Origin: DASXMT01 sp963755985
Lineage (GTDB): Bacteria > Actinomycetota > Acidimicrobiia > Acidimicrobiales > RAAP-2
Length of the DNA: 64,000 nucleotides
Assembly (NCBI GenBank): GCA_963755985.1
Contig: CAVWLO010000005.1
Location: 124,001 to 188,000 of the forward strand
Direction: 5' to 3'
This document shows positions 59,778 to 64,000 of the stretch, piece by piece. The notes beneath the pieces are model-generated. The model did no database searches. It was given only the letters and a program-made list of their open reading frames with translations, and was not told the DNA's origin. The position numbers and the translations under genes were made by a program. Numbering within the stretch: the first letter of the stretch is position 1; each line of letters starts with the position of its first letter.

Positions 59778-60692
59778 ATGGTCCGAGAGCGCGCGCCGGG
59801 CGATCCGGAGGGGATCGATCCGACCACGTTACCCGAGGTGCTTCGGCTTGAGCCATCAGGTGACCAGACCTGGCGGGCGGCGCATGAGCACTCAGGTGAC
59901 GACATCGTGCGCAACGTCGTTTTCGGTGGTCAGATCCTCGGACAGATGATCGTGGCTGGGGCACTGGAAGGCGACGGCACCAAAGAGGTGAAGTCGATCC
60001 ACGTCATCTTTGCCCGGGCCGGGGATTATGGATCCCCGCTCGATTACGTGGTCGAGCCCATCCACCGGGGACGCACCTTTGCCAGCGACCGGGTTGACGT
60101 GCGCCAGAACGGTCGTTCCATTGCTTCCGGACTCATCCTCTGGAACCTGGACGAGCCGGATATCGTTTCGCACACCGCCAACGTGGGGATGCCCGACGTA
60201 CCGCCGCCCGACGATCCGTCCGGCCGAGAGGATGGTCGAGTATTCCCCGGTGCGATGGCCCGAATCTGCCTTGGTATCAACACGTGGAGCGACGAGGAGC
60301 CCCTCCGGCCCGCGGTACAGAATGTCTGGACTCGTGCTCCGGTCTCCTTTCCTGACCCCGTCGTCAATCAGGCCATTCTTTCGTGGGGAACTGACGGCTA
60401 CCTCATCGGGACCGCGCTCCTGCCCCATCAGGGCGTGAATGAGAGCCACGCCCACAAGACCATCTCGACCGGCGTGGTGAGCCATACCATCAATTTCCAT
60501 GAGCGCTTCGACGCGTCTGACTGGTTGCTGCTTGCCCATGAGAGCATGTGGGCCGGAAGAGGTCGGAGCCACGGGCGGGCCACGGTGTGGACCCAGGCCG
60601 GACAACTGGTGGCCAGTTTCACGCAGGACAATATCGTGCGTGGGTTCAGCGACGGCAGCGACCACACCGGAGACTACGCCCGCATCATGTGA
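59778..60692 (+). CDS. TesB-like acyl-CoA thioesterase II
   Basis: A 304-residue double-hotdog thioesterase. FGGQILGQMIVAGALEG near residue 45 is the first hotdog helix; VKSIHVIFARAGDYGSPLDY and RGRTFASDRVDVRQNGR are the family strand motifs; INFHERFDASDWLLLAHESM and GRATVWTQAGQLVASFTQDN in the second hotdog supply the Asp/Thr/Gln-type active site. It hydrolyses acyl-CoA to free acid and CoA, possibly as a relief valve when CoA is sequestered. The ATG at 59778 is chosen over 59763 because the fold starts immediately after it; neither has a clear ribosome site. Confidence 0.9.
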   Translation: MVRERAPGDPEGIDPTTLPEVLRLEPSGDQTWRAAHEHSGDDIVRNVVFGGQILGQMIVAGALEGDGTKEVKSIHVIFARAGDYGSPLDYVVEPIHRGRTFASDRVDVRQNGRSIASGLILWNLDEPDIVSHTANVGMPDVPPPDDPSGREDGRVFPGAMARICLGINTWSDEEPLRPAVQNVWTRAPVSFPDPVVNQAILSWGTDGYLIGTALLPHQGVNESHAHKTISTGVVSHTINFHERFDASDWLLLAHESMWAGRGRSHGRATVWTQAGQLVASFTQDNIVRGFSDGSDHTGDYARIM

Positions 60693-60752
60693 ACACACGG
60701 ACCCGGCGACGGCGAGGACGAGGTTCCTAGGTCATAACCCCCGATAACCCCT

Positions 60753-60772
60753 GTGGGCTAGGGGCAGCCCAC
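60753..60772. terminator. Hairpin at a convergent gene end
   Basis: GTGGGC (60753-60758) and GCCCAC (60767-60772) pair around eight bases, at the stop of the SMP-30 gene and 60 bases after the TesB stop. Two copies of ATAACCCC lie just to its left. A weak bidirectional terminator candidate without a U-tract. Confidence 0.35.
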
Positions 60773-61669
60773 GCCCTGTACCTCGACGCGGTGAGCGTCA
60801 ACAAAGCCGAGCGCCTGCCCGTTCAGGTAGTCGCGTTGAGTCGTGACCGCCGTGCAGCAGAACAGGGTGCGCCTATCGCTGCCGCCCAGACAGCACGACA
60901 GTGCCCACCGGTCGCCCACCACGATCCGCTCGACGATCGCGCCGCCTTCGGCCACCCTGAGGAATTCGCCCTCGAGGAAGCTCGCTACCCACACCGCACC
61001 CTCGGCGTCCAGGCACAGTCCGTCGGGATGGGCCCCGGGAAGGTCCGCCCAGACGCGGCGATTGTGCAAGGAACCGTCGGTTGCGACTTCGAACGCGGTG
61101 AGACATCCGGCAAAGGTCTCGGACACGATCAATGTGCCCCCGTCGGGCGTGACGGCGACCCCGTTCGGAAAGGCCAGCCGCTCGGCGACCAGGCGGGCCG
61201 TACCGTCGGGATCCATCAGTACCAGCGACCCACTGGGCCTCTCTCCATAGTTTTGGTACACGTCGATGTAGGTGCGGTCGAACCTGTCGACCACGAGATC
61301 GTTCAGGTGATTCCCGAAGTCCGAGAGGTCGGCATGCCGCTGACCTCTCGCTCCAGAAGGGACATCGACGATCTCTGGTGGTTCCATGATGGCGACTCTC
61401 ATCGTGCCGTCGGAGAGGAATCCCAGACCGGACGGCCGCCCAAGTTCGAGTGCGGTCTCGATTGTGTCGCCGTCCTGGCGTAGGACGCGTCCCCCCAGCT
61501 GATCGGAGAACCACAAGGCGCCATCGTGCCAGCGCGGCCCTTCGGGAAACTGGAGCTCGCCGTGAAGCCCCTCGTTTTCTCCTTGGTAGTCCGGGGGGCC
61601 GTACCGCGAGCCCGAGGGAGCCATGAACTGCATGATGTCACGCTGATGGATGCGCTGCGGCGTGGACAC
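60758..61669 (-). CDS. SMP-30/gluconolactonase-like beta-propeller protein
   Basis: A 303-residue six-bladed propeller protein. LQFPEGPRWHDGALWFSDQL near residue 40 is the first-blade motif with the metal Glu (EGP); HLNDLVVDRFDRTYID contains the ND pair; FPNGVAVTPDGGTLIVSET the second Asn; and PDGLCLDAEGAVWVASF the final Asp: a full divalent-metal site. The family hydrolyses lactones, so lactone opening after Baeyer-Villiger oxidation is a fitting role (inference). The start is uncertain: GTG 61669, or ATG 61633 or 61624. Divergent from the crotonase at 61756, 86 bases apart. Confidence 0.87.
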   Translation of the reverse strand: MSTPQRIHQRDIMQFMAPSGSRYGPPDYQGENEGLHGELQFPEGPRWHDGALWFSDQLGGRVLRQDGDTIETALELGRPSGLGFLSDGTMRVAIMEPPEIVDVPSGARGQRHADLSDFGNHLNDLVVDRFDRTYIDVYQNYGERPSGSLVLMDPDGTARLVAERLAFPNGVAVTPDGGTLIVSETFAGCLTAFEVATDGSLHNRRVWADLPGAHPDGLCLDAEGAVWVASFLEGEFLRVAEGGAIVERIVVGDRWALSCCLGGSDRRTLFCCTAVTTQRDYLNGQALGFVDAHRVEVQGVGCP

Positions 61670-61755
61670 TGGCAGTTGTCGGCTGCGGCAGAGTCATACG
61701 ATGAGCAATTGCGGCAGCCTGCATCGTCGATCCAGGACCGAAAGGAAGGAGTGCA

Positions 61756-62604
61756 ATGGAACGCGTGGATCTCGGGGTCATCCTCTATGAGGAGGAGGGG
61801 CCTCTCGCCCGCATCATTCTGAACTGGCCGGAACGGGCCAACGCGCAGTCGTCGGACATGGTGCACCAGTTCGACGAAGCGCTCAATCGAGCCGGCCGTG
61901 GCTATGAGATCAAGGTCGTCATTATCAAGGCCAATGGCAACGGGTTTTGTGCTGGCCACGCCATAGGCGGTGATCACTATCCCGAGTTCGAGGAAGGGTG
62001 GGAGCAATGGGGAGGAGTGTGGAAGGCGCAATCGGAGCTATTCTTGGCGCCGCTCCTCCGGCTGTGGGAGTTTCCCAAGCCGACGATCGCTCAGGTGCAC
62101 GGCTACGCGCTCGGTGGCGGAACGTACTGGGCATTGGTCCCTGACATCACGATTGCCTCGGAAGACGCCTTCTTCCAGATGCCGTTGGTCCAGGGCCTCG
62201 GCTTCCCGGGAGGGGAGACGATGATCGAGCCGTGGGTGTTCATGAACTACAAACGAGCGTACGAGTATCTCTACACTGCGCAGACTCTCGACGCTGCGCA
62301 GGCCTTGGACATGGGCCTGGTCAACCGGGTCGTCCCGCGGGCCGAACTGGACGACGCGGTAGAGGCGCTGGCTCAACACATTGCTCAGGCCCCGCTTTCC
62401 GCCCTCATGGGGACCAAGCAACTGGTGTCTCGGGCATGGGAGCTCATGGGTATGCGACTGCACTGGAAGATGTCCAATGACGTCATGGCCGTGGTTGAGC
62501 ACCTCAAGGACGCCAGGGAAGCCCGGGCCGAGATGGCCGACAAGGGCCAGAAGCCGCGCCAGAAGGCCAGCGAGGCCTTCAGATCGGCTGACGGCCCACT
62601 CTGA
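61756..62604 (+). CDS. Enoyl-CoA hydratase/isomerase family protein
   Basis: A 282-residue crotonase. ARIILNWPERANAQSSDMVH is the N-terminal substrate loop; KANGNGFCAGHAIGGDHYPE near residue 60 is the first oxyanion block; QVHGYALGGGTYWALVPDIT near 112 the second. At the position of the first catalytic Glu of hydratases the sequence is MPLVQGLGFPGGETMIEPWV, so the reaction may be isomerisation or C-C cleavage rather than simple hydration. AAGGAAGGAG supports the ATG. It is divergent from the SMP-30 gene and convergent with a CoA ligase. Confidence 0.9.
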   Translation: MERVDLGVILYEEEGPLARIILNWPERANAQSSDMVHQFDEALNRAGRGYEIKVVIIKANGNGFCAGHAIGGDHYPEFEEGWEQWGGVWKAQSELFLAPLLRLWEFPKPTIAQVHGYALGGGTYWALVPDITIASEDAFFQMPLVQGLGFPGGETMIEPWVFMNYKRAYEYLYTAQTLDAAQALDMGLVNRVVPRAELDDAVEALAQHIAQAPLSALMGTKQLVSRAWELMGMRLHWKMSNDVMAVVEHLKDAREARAEMADKGQKPRQKASEAFRSADGPL

Positions 62605-62672
62605 ATCGACGTCCGTGGGGCCAGAGCCTCGGTTCGGACCGATACCGCCGTGAAGTGGTTTGCCTTCAGAGT

Positions 62673-64000
62673 TCAGGAGCGGGATGCGTAGCGCTCGCTC
62701 AGGACTCCCTTGGCCAGTTTCCCGGTCGGGAGACGCGGCAACTCGTCGACGAAGTCCACCGAGCGCGGGCACTTGAACCCCGCCAGCCGATCACGGCAAA
62801 AGGCCTCGAGCTCAGAGGCCAAGGCCGGCCCGGCAGATCGGTCAGCAGGTTGGACGACCGCTTTGACCTGCTGGCCCATCTCGGGGTCGGGAACGCCGAT
62901 GACGGCCACGTCGGTCACCGCCGGGTGCATGACCAGGACGTCCTCTATCTCCTTGGGGTAGATGTTGACACCCCCGGAGATGATGAGGTTGGTACGCCGA
63001 TCCGACAAGTACAGGTAGCCTTCCTCGTCCAAAGACCCCAGATCTCCCACCGTGCTCCAGCCATGTCGGTCATAGGCCTCCGCCGTCTTGTCGGGATCGT
63101 TGTGGTACTCAAAGGCGCCCGTTCCCTCGAAGTAGACGGTTCCGACAGCCCCAGTGGGTAGTTCCTCGCCGTCGTCGCCCAAGATGTGGGCGTTCCCCAT
63201 CAAGGCTTTGCCCACCGACCCAGGATGAGACCTCCACTCCTCGGGAGCGATCGTGGTGAAGCCGACTCCTTCGCTGGACGAGTAGTACTCGTGGACAATC
63301 GGGCCTAGCCAATCGAGCATCTGCGCTTTCACCTCGATGGGGCACGGTGCGGCGGCATGAATCACGTAGCGCAGGCTGGAAAGGTCGAACCGGCTGCGCT
63401 CTGACGGCTCGAGCTTCAGGAGGCGAACGAACATCGTCGGCACCATCTGTATGTGCGTGATCCGGAACTGCTCGATGAGCCGGAGGAACTCGACTGGCTC
63501 AAAGTGTTCCATCACAACCACGGTGCCACCCAGCCGCTGGGTTCCCATCGACCAGGCCAGCGGTGCCGCATGATAGAGCGGAGCAGGACAGAGGTAGACG
63601 GAGGCCGAGTCGAACCCGTAGTAGTGGGCCATCAGCTGCTCGATGGCCTGTGGCGTGCCGTAGGGAACTGGGCCCCAGGCCCGTACGATGCCCTTTGGGC
63701 GTCCGGTGGTCCCTGAGGAGTAGAACATGATCGCGCCCTCCACCTCGGGTCGGAGCGGTTCGCTCGACGCGCCGGCCAGTGCGTCTTCGAGATCCTCGAA
63801 GTCTGCCCGGGGGTCTCGACCATCACCCGGGGTGAGGAAGCGGAGCCCTGGCGGGGCGAGCTCCACGACATCCGATCCGACCGATCCGGCCAGCGCCGGT
63901 GCGGTGATCAGGCCCTGGGCGCCGCTGTCGGTCACGATGTAGTCCACCTCGGCCGGAGTGAGGTGCCAGTTCACCGGCGTCAGCAGGAGGCCGGACCGTT
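62673..64000 (-). CDS. AMP-forming acyl-CoA synthetase, 5' end beyond the window
   Basis: About 442 C-terminal residues are visible; the frame stays open to base 64000 (LLLTPVNWHLTPAEVDYIV at the edge, usually about 75 residues into such ligases). IMFYSSGTTGRPKGIVRAWG is the ATP loop, HEYYSSSEGVGFTTI the adenylate motif, STVGDLGSLDEEGYLYLSDR the hinge region, and RLPTGKLAKGVLS the catalytic Lys segment. It resembles actinobacterial ligases of the NWHLT type acting on aliphatic or alicyclic acids. Convergent with the crotonase; 68 bases separate them. Confidence 0.9.
   Translation of the reverse strand, partial: RSGLLLTPVNWHLTPAEVDYIVTDSGAQGLITAPALAGSVGSDVVELAPPGLRFLTPGDGRDPRADFEDLEDALAGASSEPLRPEVEGAIMFYSSGTTGRPKGIVRAWGPVPYGTPQAIEQLMAHYYGFDSASVYLCPAPLYHAAPLAWSMGTQRLGGTVVVMEHFEPVEFLRLIEQFRITHIQMVPTMFVRLLKLEPSERSRFDLSSLRYVIHAAAPCPIEVKAQMLDWLGPIVHEYYSSSEGVGFTTIAPEEWRSHPGSVGKALMGNAHILGDDGEELPTGAVGTVYFEGTGAFEYHNDPDKTAEAYDRHGWSTVGDLGSLDEEGYLYLSDRRTNLIISGGVNIYPKEIEDVLVMHPAVTDVAVIGVPDPEMGQQVKAVVQPADRSAGPALASELEAFCRDRLAGFKCPRSVDFVDELPRLPTGKLAKGVLSERYASRS

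Noticed and set aside
1..64000. Biosynthetic gene cluster interpretation (three P450s, many SDRs)
   Set aside because: No polyketide synthase, non-ribosomal synthetase, terpene cyclase or other scaffold enzyme is present, while degradative CoA enzymes dominate.
1..64000. tRNA, rRNA, insertion sequences, integrases and phage genes
   Set aside because: I found no transposase- or integrase-like protein, no terminal inverted repeats of IS type, and no convincing tRNA or rRNA sequence by reading; short tRNAs cannot be fully excluded without a covariance search.

Overview
ORGANISM. GC-rich DNA, strong GC bias at third codon positions, frequent GTG/TTG starts, AGGAG-type ribosome sites plus some leaderless starts, and many TetR regulators, P450s and FadE/DUF35/CaiB-type CoA genes indicate an actinobacterium, probably a soil or aquatic Acidimicrobiia- or Mycobacteriales-like lineage (inference; no rRNA, tRNA or housekeeping marker lies in the window). 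Almost every gene belongs to CoA-thioester or oxygenase chemistry, and no PKS, NRPS or terpene cyclase is visible, so this reads as a catabolic island for a hydrophobic, probably polycyclic substrate (steroid- or terpenoid-like; the substrate itself cannot be read from sequence). || LAYOUT. 1-2.7 kb: truncated VOC protein and a split acyl-CoA dehydrogenase pair. 2.7-9.7 kb: luciferase-like fragment and epoxide hydrolase (minus), then a plus-strand run of SDR, P450, amidohydrolase, VOC protein and D-aminoacylase-like amidohydrolase. 9.7-13.5 kb: SDR-TetR-crotonase operon (minus) divergent from a second P450, with a 32-bp palindrome and a tandem-repeat leader between them. 13.5-19 kb: two hypothetical proteins, a structured non-coding stretch, VOC protein, alpha/beta hydrolase, FAD monooxygenase, a Gfo/Idh/MocA remnant and a DUF202 gene. 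19-26.8 kb: luciferase-like oxidoreductase, acyl-CoA synthetase, SDR, DapA-like aldolase, amidohydrolase, cupin, HSL-type hydrolase. 27-29.8 kb: TetR, P450, TetR. 30-33.3 kb: orphan periplasmic binding protein and GH15 hydrolase. 33-39.2 kb: SDR, SRPBCC, MDR oxidoreductase, PF20091-type hydrolase, aldo/keto reductase, class II aldolase. 39.4-50.4 kb: three thiolase-fold/DUF35 pairs, DUF2889, TetR, amidohydrolase, a double CaiB/BaiF CoA-transferase. 50.6-64 kb: a FadE34-like double acyl-CoA dehydrogenase, a lipocalin-like protein, phosphotransferase, aldehyde dehydrogenase, two CoA ligases, an internally deleted ADP-forming synthetase, TesB thioesterase, SMP-30 protein and crotonase. || HOW IT COULD WORK (inference). 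P450s, flavin monooxygenases and SDRs would oxidise the substrate; alcohol/aldehyde ends would go through aldehyde dehydrogenase to acids; AMP-forming ligases or CoA-transferases would make CoA esters; split and fused acyl-CoA dehydrogenases with crotonases would desaturate and hydrate; and the thiolase-fold/DUF35 pairs, which lack a thiolase nucleophilic Cys, would act as Ltp2-type retro-aldolases. Epoxide hydrolase, PF04909 amidohydrolases and other hydrolases would open rings or lactones. || QUALITY WARNING. At least seven otherwise well-conserved genes are interrupted by an apparent one-base indel (near 10408, 15036, 18690, 20959, 29190, 50780, 56075), and an eighth sits in a gene fragment near 2835. 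This density suggests residual assembly error rather than mass pseudogenisation; affected entries give the full corrected span. || STANDOUTS. Non-coding architecture is rich for such an island: tandem 14-18-bp repeats in four intergenic regions, a 13+13-bp operator palindrome, a motif shared by two P450 promoters, and a TACTAT box 6-8 bases before three start codons.
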